Assembly: GCF_041146395.1 (NCBI RefSeq)
Contig: NC_091012.1
Span: 16,792,193 to 16,856,192 of the forward strand
Source of the DNA: Eulemur rufifrons
Taxonomy: Eukaryota; Chordata; Mammalia; Primates; Lemuridae
DNA length: 64,000 bases
Direction of reading: 5' to 3'
Below the pieces are notes generated by a model, which worked only from the letters and a program-made list of their open reading frames with translations, was not told the origin of the DNA and made no database searches. A program made the position numbers and the translations under genes. Positions 37,055 to 53,355 of this stretch are shown piece after piece; the stretch's first letter is position 1; the number at the start of each line of letters is the position of its first letter.

Positions 37055-37141
37055 CTGAAGGGGAAAAAGAAACAGAATGAAATGTCACAGTAAGTTAAAC
37101 CTATAAAAGTGTGGTTTTTTCTTTGGTTAAAATGTCAAGTG

Positions 37142-37901
37142 ATAATGATAGTAATATTCTCCAGGGAATAGGGGGTTAGGGGAGGTAAACTCACAACTAA
37201 TGGGCATGAACATGGTGAGCATTGCAGAGGGGAAGGGCATGCCTCTAAACCTTGCTTGGGTGAGGCAAAGACATAAAGGGTAACCAGAAGATATTTGCAC
37301 TTCAGTGATTATTGCAGCATTATTCACAAAGGCTAAAATGTGGAATCAGCTTAAGTGTTTATCAAGGGATGAATGGATAAGAAAGATGTCATGTATGTAC
37401 ACCATGGAGTGTTATTTAGGCATGAAAAAGAAGGAAATTTTGTCATTTGCAGAAACATGGATGGATCTGGAGGACATTATTTTAAGTGAAATAAGCCGGG
37501 CACAGAAAGACAAATATTTCATTTTCACACTCCTATATGGGACCTAAAAATAATTGATCTCATAGAGGTAGTGAATAGAATGGTGGCTACTAGAGATTGG
37601 TAAGGGTGGTGGGAAGGAGTAATGAAGAGGTGTTGGTTAATGGATAATACTGTTAAATAGAAGGAAAACGTTCTAGTGTTCAATAGTGCAATAGGGCAAC
37701 TATAGTTAACAACAATTTATTATCTTTCAGAATAGCTAGAAGTCTTCATATGTTCCCAACATAAAGCAATGATAAATGTTTCAGGTGAATCATGTCCAAA
37801 TTACCCTGATTTGATCATTATAGGTTATATGCTTGTATCAAAATATAACATGTACTCCATGAATATGTACAATTATTATCAATAAAAAATCTTTAAAAAA
37901 A
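37142..37901 (+). mobile_element. Older L1 3' end
   Basis: From about 37290 it matches the ORF2 C-terminus and 3' UTR of an L1MA-like element ('ttattcacaaaggctaaaat', 'aaacatggatggatctggag'), with an AATAAA-bearing end and a short tail. gtcaagtg occurs at 37134-37141 and 37902-37909. If that is the duplication, the first ~145 bp (37142-37285), which I cannot match to L1, belong to the insertion too. Confidence 0.75.
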
Positions 37902-38130
37902 GTCAAGTGGTAAAGCATTAAGATATTTCTTATACTCCATAAACTGCCTTTGTGGTATCTATGTGTAGCTCTATAGGAAACTCATTAAAGGCTCTTAACT
38001 TCCTCAGACAATGTTTGAAGAATGGCTTATAAAATGCTGCCTTTGATATAATACCTATAGTGAAATCCGGCAAGAATCTATTGTGAGTTCCATTTATAAA
38101 TAATTTTAAAAGTTTAAAATAAGAATTCAG

Positions 38131-39506
38131 GTACAAGTGCAGGGACACAGACCAGTGGAACAGAACAGAAAATCCAGATATGAAACCATCCTCATATAGC
38201 TGTCTAATCTTTGACAAAGCAGACGAAAGCATACTCTGGGGAAAAGAACCCTTATTCAATACATGGTGCTGGGAAAACTGGATAGCCACATGTAGAAGAC
38301 TGAAAGAGGACCCACGGCGTTCACTTCTCATAAAAATCAATTTGCGGTGCATAACAGACTTAAACCTTAGGTGTGAAACTACTAGAATTCTAGAAGAAAA
38401 TGTGGGAAAGACTCTTACAGACATTGGCGTAGGCAAAGAATTTATGAAGAAGACCCCAAAGGCAATCACAGCAAGAACAAAAATAAATAAATGGGACCTG
38501 ATTAAATTAAAAAGCTTCTGCACAGCCAAAGAAACAGTCAGGAGAGCAAACAGACAACCTACAGAATGAGAAAAAATTTTTGCATGCTACATATCCGACA
38601 AAGGACTAATAACTAGTATCTATTCAGAACTCAGGAAAATCAGTAAGAAAAAATCAAACAACCCTATCAAAAAGTGGTCAAAGGAAAGCAATATAAATTT
38701 TTCAAAAGAAGATAGAAGAATGGAAAACAAACATGAAAAAATGCTCAACATCTCTAATCATCAGGAAATGCAAATCAAAACCATAATGAGATATCATTTA
38801 ACTCCAGTGAGAATGGCCTTTATCAAAAAGTCCCCAAACAATAAATGTTGGCATGGATGTGGAGAAACAGGAACACTCATACACTGCTGGTGGGACTGCA
38901 AACTAGTGAAACCTCTGTGGAAAGCAATATGGAGATACCTTAAACAGATACAAGCAGACCTACCATTCCATCCAGCAATCCCATTATTGGGTATTTACCC
39001 AAAAGAACAAAAGACATTCTGTAAAAAAGACATCTGCACCCAAATGTTTATAGCAGCACAATTCACAATCACATAGATGTGGAGACAACCCAAATGCCCA
39101 TCAAAACATGAGTGGATTAGTAAAATCTGGTATATGTATACCATGGAGTATTACTCAGCTATAAGAAATAATGGTGATATAGAATCTCTTATGTTCTCCT
39201 GGATAGAGTTGGAACCTATTCTATAAGTGAAGTATCCCAAGAATGGAAAAACAAGCACCACATGTACTCACCAGCAAATTGGTTTCCCTGATCATCACCT
39301 AAATGCACATTTGGGAATAACACCAATTGAGTGTTGGGCAGATGTTGGGAGAGGGGAGGGGATGGGTGTATACCTACATAATGAGTGTGATGTGCACTGT
39401 GTGGGAAATGGACACGCTTGAAGCTCTGACATGGGGGCATGAGGGGCATGGGCAATATACATAACCTAATCTTTTGTACCCCCATAATATGCTGAAATAA
39501 AAAAAA
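38131..39506 (+). mobile_element. 5'-truncated strepsirrhine L1
   Basis: The last third of ORF2 plus 3' UTR. Readable stretches are 38180-38569 ([20 protein letters not shown]) and 38720-39076 ([20 protein letters not shown]), both broken by stops. The 3' end is 'aatatgctgaaataaaaaaa'. The near-identical flanks aagaattcag (38121-38130) and aagagttcag (39507-39516) are the target duplication with one change. Confidence 0.9.
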
Positions 39507-39516
39507 AAGAGTTCAG

Positions 39517-40860
<1,344 letters not shown>

Positions 40861-40874
40861 AAATGAAATTAGCA

Positions 40875-43500
40875 ACCAAATATCAGTGACTGAATAGTTG
40901 GAAGAAACAGCAGCATTCTTTAAGACCACACAATACCAAAGATTTTAATGCATTTAAAAAAACTAATTCAGATTAGCCTTCTTTCCTCCTATTAATATGA
41001 TAGTTTTTAACATGTTGTCACATTCTCCTATCAGTAGCCCCCACAAATACATGAGAAACAGGGCAGGGAGAAGATCTACTTGTTGCCTTTAAAAGTATAC
41101 AGCATTTAAAACTTGCCAGTAACTGACAATAAGAAATATCCACACCATCTAACACCCTTTTGTTTGTTTCAGTTGTTTCTATTGCAAAATCACTTATTCC
41201 TTATTAATAAAAAGTCCCAGACTTATATTTTTGAGAACTATTACTATTTGGAGGGCTGAATTCTTCCTAAGTTAGAAATGTTTTAATTCTATCTAACTTT
41301 CTTGTGTTTCTTTACCTATTCAGTTAATGTGTACATATTAACTCTCTGTGTTAATGTGTATACTTTTATAATCTCAAAAAACAAATGCAGCATGAAAAAT
41401 GAAAAATAAATCATTCAAATACTTTCATTCCAAGTGGAAGAAGGTATCTTTTAAGGTCACTATTGTTAGGTACTAATATGGCATACACTACACCATAACA
41501 AAGTTAGTTGTTATGAAAAACATATACATGAGAATAAACAGAGCAGAGAGGAAATGGACCAAAATGCAGACTAGATTGTAGAACTTGACATGATGATTTC
41601 TCCAATTTTTCTCCCTTTAAGATTTTCTGTCATGAATGTATATGGTTTGTCTCTGAAAATATTAATGCTAAAACCTTTAAAACCTTGAATTAGATGTGGC
41701 TTTTAGTGAATCACCAACTTATGGGAGCTCATTTAGTGAATCAGCAACTTACGGTCTACTGGCTAGATCCAGCCAAAGAAACATTAAACACTTCTCCATC
41801 AGTCCAGCCTTACTCTAAACTCCAGCTTGAAGACAGAGGATTTATTCATTCCAGGAAAATGGCCATTTCTACTTGATTGCTTTTTTTCCCACAACCAGGC
41901 CATTCCCAAATTTCAAGATGATCAGAAAAAGATAGATGTAAAAGCTCTCTGCTAACAAGTACACAGCAAGAGATATACAGCAAGTGCGTGTAATTTCAGC
42001 TCTGCAAGCTTTTCAATATCAAGAGCATCCCTTTGTCTCTTGAGACTAGAGGGTGGCAGAATTAAGTTTCTGAGCAAACCAATTATAGCTTCTAACTGGT
42101 AATATTCTCCTCCTCTTGCTTGAAAACTTGAAAATTGCTCTTTATAGCTAAAGCCTTACCATTGTCATCTTACAATCACAACAAACTATACTGACAAACT
42201 TAAGGATATAAAATGCAAATACTAAAAAAGATTAAACAGCAAAAACTCTACCAACAGTTTAGTGTTCGTAGATATTATTTCAGGTAGTCACAAAATAGAC
42301 AGGGACAGAGAATTGCATTTATCTTCAGTCAGCACAAATACTAGAATATAGAATTTTATAGTCTTTAACAGGAAAGGAAAGAGGGTACTTAGTAGATTTA
42401 AAGTTGAATAGCAAAGACTAGAAAATAACACCTAGAAATCACAACCTACGCCTTACCACAAAAGGTCAAGTACCCACTGAAATCCTGTCCCAACCAATGA
42501 CTTTTTCCACTGTGCCTACTCTCTCTGACTTTAAACCCATTAATAAAATAAAAGTGAATTAAACTTTTTCTTGGCCTTTTTTTACAAGACAGACTTTGGA
42601 TTTTTTTTTTTTTAAGAATTGATGACTTTTTATTCACTTAAAGATATCTAACACTGTGCACTCTTGAAAACAGCTCCATGTATGTTGCACAGTGATGGGA
42701 CCATATGTCAGGGTGCAGAGTTGGAATTCAATAACTAAATGATGGCTTAACAGAAAAGTGTAATATGATTATTATAGGAATAACTAAAAATTGCCTCAAC
42801 TAATATTATTAATTATATTGAATTTAAACTAAGATTTATACTTTAAATATAGCTTCTAAATTTGGGTTTAATGTGTGGACCATGAATTTATTTCCTCTTC
42901 CTCCTGAAATTCATTAGAATTAAAGGCATCAGATAAAGGTTGTATACAAGACGAGGAAAAAGGATTGACAGCAGATGATTTTTAATATTGAGAGATAAAA
43001 AGATGACAAAGGGGTGGTAACTGGTGTGGAAGTACAACTTTGGTGCACGCAGAGAGTGACTGGAACAGCCTCATTGAACTCAAGGCAGTCTCTGAATTCA
43101 GAAGGCACATGGCACTGTGGGAGGCAGGTGAAACAAAACAAAAGCCAACAAAGTCAGTTCAAAATCTGTGGTTAGAGCCCCACCTCCACCTGTGCCCCCA
43201 TCTTATAAGGAATTTAGATGTGTATTCCTGGAGCTATAGACCTGAGTGTTTCTGGGCTCAGAGGTACCAATCTCAGAGATACCAGGGCTGAAATTTGGAA
43301 AATGGGAAAAGTCCATTCACTGAAAAATGTACAAGTAGCTAAGCTTGCACTCCCCAGGTAGAAAGTGGGGAGCTCTTTCTCCGAAGAGACTGAACTGTCC
43401 TAGAGAAAAGACCCTCAGGTAATACACTGAGGTCCTCCAAATGAAAAGCTGGCTTGTCCTTCAAATCCTCACAGTGAAAGCCATCAGTTAACAAAAGTCC
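40875..43500. other. Long interval without recognised gene
   Basis: AT-rich intronic sequence of the CCNYL1-like relic (intron 3). No RNA gene, promoter or repeat that I can name with confidence. Confidence 0.4.
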
Positions 43501-43559
43501 TGCTGATGCATGGTGTTTCCAATTAGAAAACTATAGGGACCACCACCACACATTTGAGG

Positions 43560-45290
<1,731 letters not shown>

Positions 45291-45554
45291 AAAATGTTTA
45301 AGGCAGATCTTTATACCACAACCAAGTTATTGAAATTTAGCTGAAATTTTAGAAACCCTTAAAAAATTGGCACACTCAGTCAAAGGTTTTTCCACATAAA
45401 TTTGATATTTAGGAAAATAGAAGAGATTTAGAAAATCCACAAAAAAGAGTTCCATGCTAACAGTATGTGTTCCCCTTTATATTTTTAAGGAATCATGACA
45501 GACATACTTTTAATTCAAACTATTAATGTTTTAAGTTTTCAAGTGTTTATTTAC

Positions 45555-45589
45555 ATGCTTTAAATGGTTGCTCTTCCTCTTTTCTTGCC
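45555..45589 (-). pseudogene. CCNYL1-like: CCNYL1-like exon 3 (microexon)
   Basis: 35 nt, the size predicted from human CCNYL1 codons between the same positions. Encodes QEKRKSNHLKH. The KSNHL variant matches CCNYL1 and not CCNY. The acceptor is tattattttgag and the donor GTAAAT. Confidence 0.78.
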
Positions 45590-45821
45590 CTCAAAATAAT
45601 ATAAAAAAACTGATCAATTCTGATACAAATGTCATAGAGTAAAAGTAGTTGCTAATTATCTGATGAATTACCATTATACAAAATCAGATAAAATTCCATT
45701 CTTTTAAAAATAATTTTCTGCAAACTTTATAATTCAATTCACCTCACAAGATGAATGTCATAAAGTAAAGTCTAAAATGTTAGTTTTACTTTTTGATTTA
45801 ACAGATATTCTATTATATGCA

Positions 45822-46110
<289 letters not shown>

Positions 46111-46860
46111 AAATAAATGAAAGTCTATTACATACAAATGAAAGAATCCCCATGTAGAAAAGAGCAAAACAAATTAGGCCAGATGAGAAATTTAGCTAAT
46201 CAAAAAGTAAACCTGTTGCATATTGGAACCACTACCCAGTAGTATCTTCTAATTCTACATTGACACACAGCTTACTTTAATTACCAGTATCTACCAGCGG
46301 ACAGCTCTTAAGAACCAGTCTCTGGTCAGGCACCAATCCCTAGATGCATCTGAATCCCTGGAAGCATCCTCATTGGTGATGTACTAATATGTCACTGAAA
46401 AATAAATTGGCCTTTACATAACTGGAAAGTAACCTGGCTGACATTGAAATTTTAAAATGAGTGTGCTAACTGCATTGAACATGGTACCTACAGAACACAA
46501 AATAATTTTGTTGTACCAAAGGTCAGAAGAATAATGCTCCAAGAGGGACTTTGGCTGCACTTTGTTTCCCACACTGCCTCCTCCTCTGAGGCTGGATGGC
46601 ATTTTAGGCACACATTTCTCACCACTGAAGAGATGGGGGGATGGGATAGTTTTCTTCTGTTTCCACACACTCTACATGAGAGAAGCTCACGGCTCTGCAA
46701 GAAACGGAGAAATACAGCAATCCTAACCAGAAATGATTGGTTCAAGACAGGCAAAGTACACACAAACTGTGGAAATGCAGTATAGGCAGACACCCAATTT
46801 CTTCATTTCTGAAGGATAGGGGAAAAAAAGAAACCCCTATTTTTTATTGTGCTGCATTCC
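46111..46860. other. Interval without recognised gene
   Basis: Anonymous intron 2 sequence of the CCNYL1-like relic. The open frames at 46414-46793 lack recognisable similarity. Confidence 0.4.
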
Positions 46861-47577
46861 TTTTTTTTGGTCACAATCCAGTTTATTATGAAAACAGACT
46901 GGTGTGGGGACATGGGATAGACAAGCACAATTAGGTCAGGTGGCCCAGGTGAAGTAGTGGGGCTTCTTTGCATTGATGCCATACTCGCTGAGGGCAGGGC
47001 CAGGTCCTCTGTGGTTCCAGTGGACTTGCAGTCCTTGCTCTTGCTCCGGGAGCTGCCGGAGGCTGTGCCCTTCATTTTGCAGTGCTGTAGGGCATCGTTG
47101 GCAATATCTGCGATGAATTTCTGGGCAGCTAGGGAGATGAGCCCAATTATGTGTGGGTCTGAGGCCTCAAAGCCAGCAGGGTTCAGGTAGTAACCAGTCA
47201 CTGCATCAGGGACCCTGGGCGAGTAATCCTCCCGCTGCATTAAGAAGTCCAGCAGAGGCGGGCTGGACACCGCAGGCTTTGCGTCTCCGCCGCGGCGCTC
47301 CGCAGTAGGTAAACCGCGCCGCCCGCCCACACCTGAGCCGCCCCGCTGGGCTGGTCCCGCCTGCGCAGCCAAGGACCTGGTGTCCCCAGCCGTGGCTCCA
47401 GCCCCGGGTCCCCCTGCTGGCCCTGCAGGGCTGGTCTTGTTCTCTGCGGCGGGGCGGCACCAGTGGGCAGCGCTGTGGGAGCTGGGACCAACACACAGCT
47501 GGGGCGCCGGGCCTGGGGCCAAAGCGGCGGAGGCTGGAGCCAGGTCGGTCTGCGTTAGAGTCGCTGCAGCTCCTATG
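46861..47577 (-). pseudogene. TAF10P: TAF10 processed pseudogene
   Basis: Intronless copy of TAF10, a histone-fold subunit of TFIID and SAGA. The degenerate start ATAGGAGCTGC replaces ATGAGCTGC near 47576. The Ala/Pro-rich N-terminus is present (APGPAP, AAENKTSPAGPAGGPGAGAT). The histone-fold region reads DFLMQREDYSPRVPDAVTGY, then GFEASDPHIIGLISLAAQKF, then IADIANDALQHCKMKGTASG. A frame change follows near EDLALP, after which SEYGIN-K-KPHYFT can be read in another frame. The 3' UTR carries AATAAA at about 46889 and ends in an A-run at 46861-46868. The CpG-rich N-terminus is partly preserved. A 283-codon frame through it is a mixture of frames, not a gene. It lies in intron 2 of the CCNYL1-like relic, same strand. 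No clear target duplication was found. Confidence 0.95.
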
Positions 47578-48362
47578 ACCCCTGGGAGAGGCCAACTTCT
47601 AATATTCTTATGTAATACAACCCTCACTTCTTGTATTCTTGCTGTTGAGATCAACTGAAAAACCTGGTTGTAGATGGATTTTTAGCAAATAAACTAAGAT
47701 TTAACATAACATTAAGATAAATAAGCAGGAGTGCAGAACAGTCCTAGGGTTTTGATTCTCATCCTAAAACAAGCAGGACTTGGAAAATTGGCAGTAGTTT
47801 CACTTGCTGAGGCCAACCTCTGGGAAATACCTCAGCGCATGTTTATATTACATTAGGGTGAAAAGGTTTCGAAAAGCTTAAATTTCTGAGCAGGACAGAT
47901 GTGGATGTGACAAGATCATCTGGTTAGATCACTGTGTTAAAAGAGGCCAAAATCATAGTTCAATCCCCACATGTAAACAACTGAGTTTTTTTCATTTGTT
48001 CAAATAAAAACCTAACTGCAGGCTAAATCCCATCATTCATCTTTAAAGTGTGTTCTTTGGAGCAGGGCAAGAAGGGTAAAGAAATATGGAGAGATGGGGA
48101 TAAATCTATGACCACTTCTAAATCATGGGGCCTATTGTGTTCATAAAGAGGTGGCAAATTGTATAAACAGAAAGTCTAGATGTTCGCAGTGAAACAGGGA
48201 CAAATAAAGGCAAGTGTATCAAATGTCGAAATGACAGATGAATAAAAGAAAATTTGAAAATTTTGAAGTAATTATGAGTTCTTCTAAATACTTTCTATAA
48301 GGCATTCCATAAAACAAAAACAGTTTTTAGTCTTTTCTTGGAGGAAAAAAATATTGTCTTAC

Positions 48363-48438
48363 CATCCATTTTTAGATTTGCTCAGAAAAATTGCTCCTGC
48401 CCTTGGATGGTCAGCTGGATTTGATTCCAAAGTTGAAT
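48363..48438 (-). pseudogene. CCNYL1-like: CCNYL1-like exon 2
   Basis: 76 nt. The acceptor is a strong pyrimidine tract ending cttcttcctctacag. The donor is GTAAGA. It reads (D)STLESNPADHPRAGAIFLSKS in phase with exon 1. Then an A-run leaves one base too many (76 nt against 75 expected), so joining to exon 3 shifts frame and reaches a stop in exon 4. Confidence 0.85.
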
Positions 48439-48519
48439 CTGTAGAGGAAGAAGAGGAAAAAGACATGATAATTTAGAAGAATGAAAAAGATGCTTTTAAA
48501 AACAGCTACACATTGTGAT

Positions 48520-48668
48520 TACAGGCATACGGGCTCATGCCTGTAATCCAGCACTTTTGGAGGCTGATACAAGAGGATCATCTGAGCCCATAAGTTCAAG
48601 GCTGCAGTGAGCTATGATTACAGCACTGCACTCCAGCCAGGATGATACAGTGAGATTCTGTCTAAAAA
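48520..48668 (+). mobile_element. Monomeric Alu (FLAM-like)
   Basis: Single arm: 'ctcatgcctgtaatccagca' to 'gcactgcactccagccagga', with no second arm. It lies just beyond exon 2 of the CCNYL1-like relic, inside intron 1. Confidence 0.8.
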
Positions 48669-50340
48669 ATAGCTACACATTAATTTTAATCACTTTTAGC
48701 AGTCTTGAAAGAAGTGTGTAGTAATAAATATGAAGAAATATGGTGGCAACAATATAAAAATTCTACTACGAAATCCAATGTGGTTGAATCTTTCCATACA
48801 TGTAGACTAAAACTAGGCTATGCAACTACTTTTTTTTTTAACTTGTACCTGAATAATCTGATGCAACTAGTAGAGGAATCATCTACATGACCTCCTCCTT
48901 GTACTTATCAAATAGGAACACTATCACCCTCCTCTATGCTGTTATGACTAGCACATTTCAGGATCAGTCTCAAGTAGCAAGTGATGCTGTGGCCAATTAC
49001 TGTCAGACACCAGCTCAATATATCAAATATGCTAAAAACAAAGAGGGTGGTTTTTGGCAAGCAATCTTTAGATAATCAAAGGCTAATTTTAACTCCATTC
49101 AATAAATGAACTCCTTTATTTAGCTGTGATGTATCTGGGATATTCATCATGGCAGACTTAAGAGGGCTGCATAAAAAGTTTAATTTTCTAATCTACAGGA
49201 ACACTGTCATAACAGAAAGTGAGGTTTTTCATTTTGTCCTCAATATCCAAAGCTAAACTCTCATGTTTTTCTTCCCACAGCATGATTAATTTGGGGATTC
49301 ATCAAAATTATCTTCTGGAGCAGGTCATAGAACGACTTCTAAAAAATTTTGATCCTACCTATGCCTGCAGGTCACCAAAGTGGGATAATCTCCTATTTAA
49401 GTGAGACTACAAAACAGATTATTGAATTTCCATAAGACAAACTTTACCATCATGTGGGATAATAAAAGTTGTCATGAGAGGAAACAATAAACTAATTAAT
49501 TAAGATAAACATCCCTCAGAGGAAAAAGTCTGTAAGACACCTCACTAACGTTAAATACTGCTTTTCCTCTAAGATTCTATTAGTCGTAAGATCCATCTCA
49601 ATTGCACAGATGTTAAAATGTAAAAATACATGTAACTTAGAATAAATGAAATGCATTATTAAAGGCTAACAGTGTTAAAATTATACAATTGTAAACTATC
49701 GAGAAATAATTTTCCTTGCAAAATATTAAAGGGAGAGGGCAGTGACCAAGAAATTAATCAAAGAACCAGCACATTTCAGAGAAAGAGATTGAGTTCAACA
49801 TTGATTGCAGTATATCCCAATTAAATAGAAGCAGTTTCTGGGCCAACTGCTGGGCACCCATTTATGTAAAGGCTCACTGCATTTACTGACCTGCTCTGTC
49901 ATCCCTATACTGCACATTGTATTAGTTTTATGGCCCATAACACAAATATTATAAGTCTCTCAATTTTTTATCTGTCTCTCCATCAACTCTCAATCTTGCC
50001 TTAACTTTTTTAATCCTCAATTTGTTTTAGTGACTGTGACTGAGCTGTGACAAGTCATATAATGTAGTATGCCTTTCATCCTTCATATATCCCTTAAGAG
50101 CACTTAACTCTATTTCTTAGACTTTTAAGAACATTTCTGCGTTACTAGTACCTCTGTTTCATTTATTATCTAATGTTACTGTTTTAACCCTAAAGCTTAA
50201 TTACCTTAATACACTAAAAAAGGTGAGAAAAAATGTAATATCCAAAGAGGCCCATATAAGTGATTCTATTAATTTTGTTTCTATATACCATGTGTCTGCA
50301 AGTTACATTCTTGATCTACTGAGTCTTATTTAAAATCTTG
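48669..50340. other. Interval without recognised gene
   Basis: Anonymous sequence in intron 1 of the CCNYL1-like relic. Short frames at 48887-49404 were examined and show no family I know. Confidence 0.4.
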
Positions 50341-50344
50341 GAAA

Positions 50345-50475
50345 CTCAATTTATACTTCTCAGAGCCTGTCTTCTCGTATGTAAAACAGGTATAATTTCT
50401 ATACTACCTAAATCAAAACATTGTAAGGAGTTAATGAAATGCAAGAGCAATATATATACTATATAATGCACAATA
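50345..50475 (+). mobile_element. MIR-like SINE fragment
   Basis: 'tcgtatgtaaaacaggtata' followed by 'aaggagttaatgaaatgc' follows the MIR core and 3' region. Confidence 0.5.
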
Positions 50476-50860
50476 AATTAAAAAAAAAGGTTACACTAAC
50501 TCAAAAGCAAAAAGAAAATATTTGACATTCATTGGAAAACCCATACCAAAACAATATCTTGGGCAAATATTCACTTTGGCTACCTACTAAAGTTAAAAGA
50601 AAAACAGTCACAGGCACACAAAAATTCCTTTCAGTGTTTTTTTTATTTAAATAAACACACACACATTTCCCCTGCTTTCTTTCATGTAAGTTAATATATG
50701 TTCCCCCCTTGCTTTTTCATATAACTTATCCTAGTGATGACTCCATAGCATTAAAGAGAGATATTATTATTTTTATAGCTCATAGATCTCCTTTGTGTGG
50801 ATGTACCAGTTTATTTTACAAGTCCATTGCTATACACTTAAGTACTTTCCAACAATGCAA

Positions 50861-51003
50861 GCCAAGCATGGTGGTTCACACCTGTAATTCCATCACTTTT
50901 GGAAGCTGAAGAGGGAGGATTGCTTGAGGCTAGGATTTCATGACCAGGTGGAGCAATATAGCAAAATCTGTCTCTAAAATTTTTTTTAAAAAATAGCTGG
51001 GTA
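50861..51003 (+). mobile_element. Alu left-arm fragment
   Basis: 'gccaagcatggtggttcaca' to 'gcaaaatctgtctctaaaat'. Only the first arm is present, diverged. Confidence 0.75.
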
Positions 51004-51084
51004 AAATATTGATATGATGCATTCCTCAGCTTTTAAAGTTTTTTAAGAACCAAATTTGGCATATCTGCCACCTCCATGCCAGTC

Positions 51085-51250
51085 TGAGGACTTAGAACTT
51101 TTGTGTGGTTCAGTAGCTGTCTTACACAGTCATTTCAGATCTTTAAGTCCTTGTTTCTTCATCAGAAATATAGAGAGAATATACACAGGCTATATTTGTA
51201 TTTGGAAGGGCCAAATAAGATGTACATGAAAATGTGTTGTACATCCTAAA
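51085..51250 (+). mobile_element. MIR-like SINE fragment
   Basis: 'ctttaagtccttgtttcttc' then 'gaaaatgtgttgtacatcct', which fits the MIR pattern weakly. Confidence 0.4.
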
Positions 51251-51274
51251 GAATGATAGAAAGAGACTATTTTG

Positions 51275-51632
51275 TTTTTTTTTGTTGTTGTTTTGTTTTT
51301 TTTTTTTTTTTTGAGACAGAGTCTCACTCTGTTGCCCAGGCTAGAGTGAGTGCCGTGGCGTCAGCCTAGCTCACAGCAACCTCAAACTCCTGAGCTCAAG
51401 CGATCCTCCTGTCTCAGCCTCCCGAGTAGCTGGGACTACAGGCATGCACCACCATGCCCGGCTAATTTTTTCTATATATATTTTTAGCTGTCAATATAAT
51501 TTCTTTCTATTTTTAGTAGAGATGGGGTCTCGCTCTTGCTCAGGCTGGTCACAAACTCCTGAGCTCAAACGATCCGCCCACCTCGGCCTCCCAGAGTGCT
51601 AGGATTACAGGCGTGAGCCACCACGCCCAGCC
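51275..51632 (-). mobile_element. Alu SINE, strepsirrhine type
   Basis: Full-length antisense copy with the extended linker. Perfect 16-bp duplication gaaagagactattttg at 51259-51274 and 51633-51648. Confidence 0.96.
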
Positions 51633-52136
51633 GAAAGAGACTATTTTGGACTCTCATCCTATGCTACCTATCTACTAACTGTTTTGTAAAATCACTCACA
51701 GGCTTATTTTAAACCACCAAGCAGAGCAAAAATTTTCAAAAGTACTTACATGCTTTGTATATAAAGGTACAATCAATTAATTCACATAATATATTTGTTC
51801 ATTCTTTTGCAATTTTTGAATATTCTGAAAAGTGAGTACAGCACTTCCCAATTGCAAAGGCACATCCCTCATGTCATGAGGCTTAATTATTCTAACTTTT
51901 AAGTGAATTAAGAGTCTAACCAAAGTTTTAATAGAAGACCTCTGAGGCTTTTCCTCTATAGCAATGAAGCCACTGGCATTTAAATGAAAAAATAAGCCAG
52001 TCACATGTAAACATCTTTGTGATACAATGTTTTCTATTTCAAAGGACTTAGTTTTTATTCACAAACCACCTTGTTATCCTAAATTATTTTTAGCTAGATT
52101 CATCTCCTTTCAAAATTCTAGAAGTAAAAACTCAAG

Positions 52137-52345
52137 TGCACATTTCGGAATAACACTAATCGGGTGTTGGGCAGATGTGGAGGTGGGGAGGGGATGGGTG
52201 TATACCTATATAATGAGTGTGATGCGCACTGTCTGGGGAATGGACCTGCTTGAAGCTCTGACTCGTGGGGCTTGGGTGGCATGGGCAATATACATAACCT
52301 GAACCTTTGTACCCCCATAATATGCTGAAATTAAAAAAAAATGAA
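52137..52345 (+). mobile_element. L1 3' end fragment
   Basis: The last ~200 bp of the strepsirrhine L1 3' UTR ending 'aatatgctgaaattaaaaaa', matching 39300-39503 and 4500-4690. Confidence 0.88.
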
Positions 52346-53355
52346 AAAAAAAAACACCCTCAAATATTTCTTCCTTTTCTCCCTCCCATTTCCCCCCTCC
52401 CAGTGGTTTAGAGTCTCAAGAACTTTTACCTCAACATTCTTATCTTTGAACAGGATTCTACTGGGGGCTGGAGGAGGGGAGCCATGGAAACAGTCTTTTA
52501 CAGGCAGGGTCTGGCATTTTAACCCCCAAACCTTTACACCACCTCTCCTTTAGAGCAGGAAAATGAAGTCTTAAGTCACTGAAGATATATCTGTGTCAAA
52601 GTTAGAATTTTAAAGAAATCACAAATCCATGGGTAAACTACTTCATATTAAAAGAAAATTCTGCAGCTCTGGCAATAACATTTCACACTTTTCAGTTATT
52701 TTAAGCAGCTCCCAAATTTCTTTCTTTGTGTTTGAGTTATAGTTAGAAGGAAAAAAAAAAAAGCTTTCTTCAAGGCAAGAGAAAACCTGTATTAAGAATA
52801 CCATATAGAGTCTCCTATGGCAACTTCTATTTTGAATTTAAATAAGAAAACCTCAAATATTTGGGTGTGAACTATCCAGACTATCAGCTACCTTAATGAG
52901 TGGGAGGAAGGAACAATGAGGCCCTTCCCTGGCTCCTTCACTTAGGATGGGGGAGGATAGAGAATGGGAGGAATACTCCATAAGTGGGGGTAGATGAATG
53001 TTCATTGAGAAATGGAAGAGAATATACCAGAAAGTTTTTATCAGTTCCTATGGGATGATGAAGAGAGCTACAGACCAAAGGAGGTGTGGGCTGCAGGCTC
53101 CCATGTGGGGTTGGGGGAATGGAAAGAGGGGGCAGCAACTGGGCATTTGGGTCAGGAGGAAGGAAAGAAACTGGCCAGACAAGGTTGGGAAAAGGTAAAA
53201 GGTGGGGACATGAGGCAGAGCCAGCCTTCATCCCTGGTACCCACCCCTTGAAAAGCAGCTCCAGGTAGGAAGGAGCCTGAGGTAGTGGATGCCTCCCAGG
53301 GAACGCTGGGGGAGGCAGAGGCCACAGATGTGTCTGAGGTGTGCCACCTCCCTAC
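52346..53355. other. Interval without recognised gene
   Basis: Intron 1 sequence next to exon 1 of the CCNYL1-like relic. Overlapping plus-strand frames at 52998-53268 look protein-like in composition but lie in GC-richer sequence and match nothing I know. Confidence 0.4.

Noticed and set aside
46803..47654. A 283-codon open frame on the minus strand that could be taken for a gene
   Set aside because: It runs through the TAF10 retrocopy and its 3' UTR in mixed frames. The parent start and stop are both broken and there is an A-tail.
47600..47660. Minus-strand stretch near 47600-47650 considered as a displaced CCNYL1-like exon
   Set aside because: A better match with full splice sites was found at 33550-33585. 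The similarity here is short and lacks phase.
52998..53268. Three overlapping plus-strand frames that look protein-like
   Set aside because: No recognisable similarity, no splice or promoter context, and GC-rich composition lengthens frames by chance.
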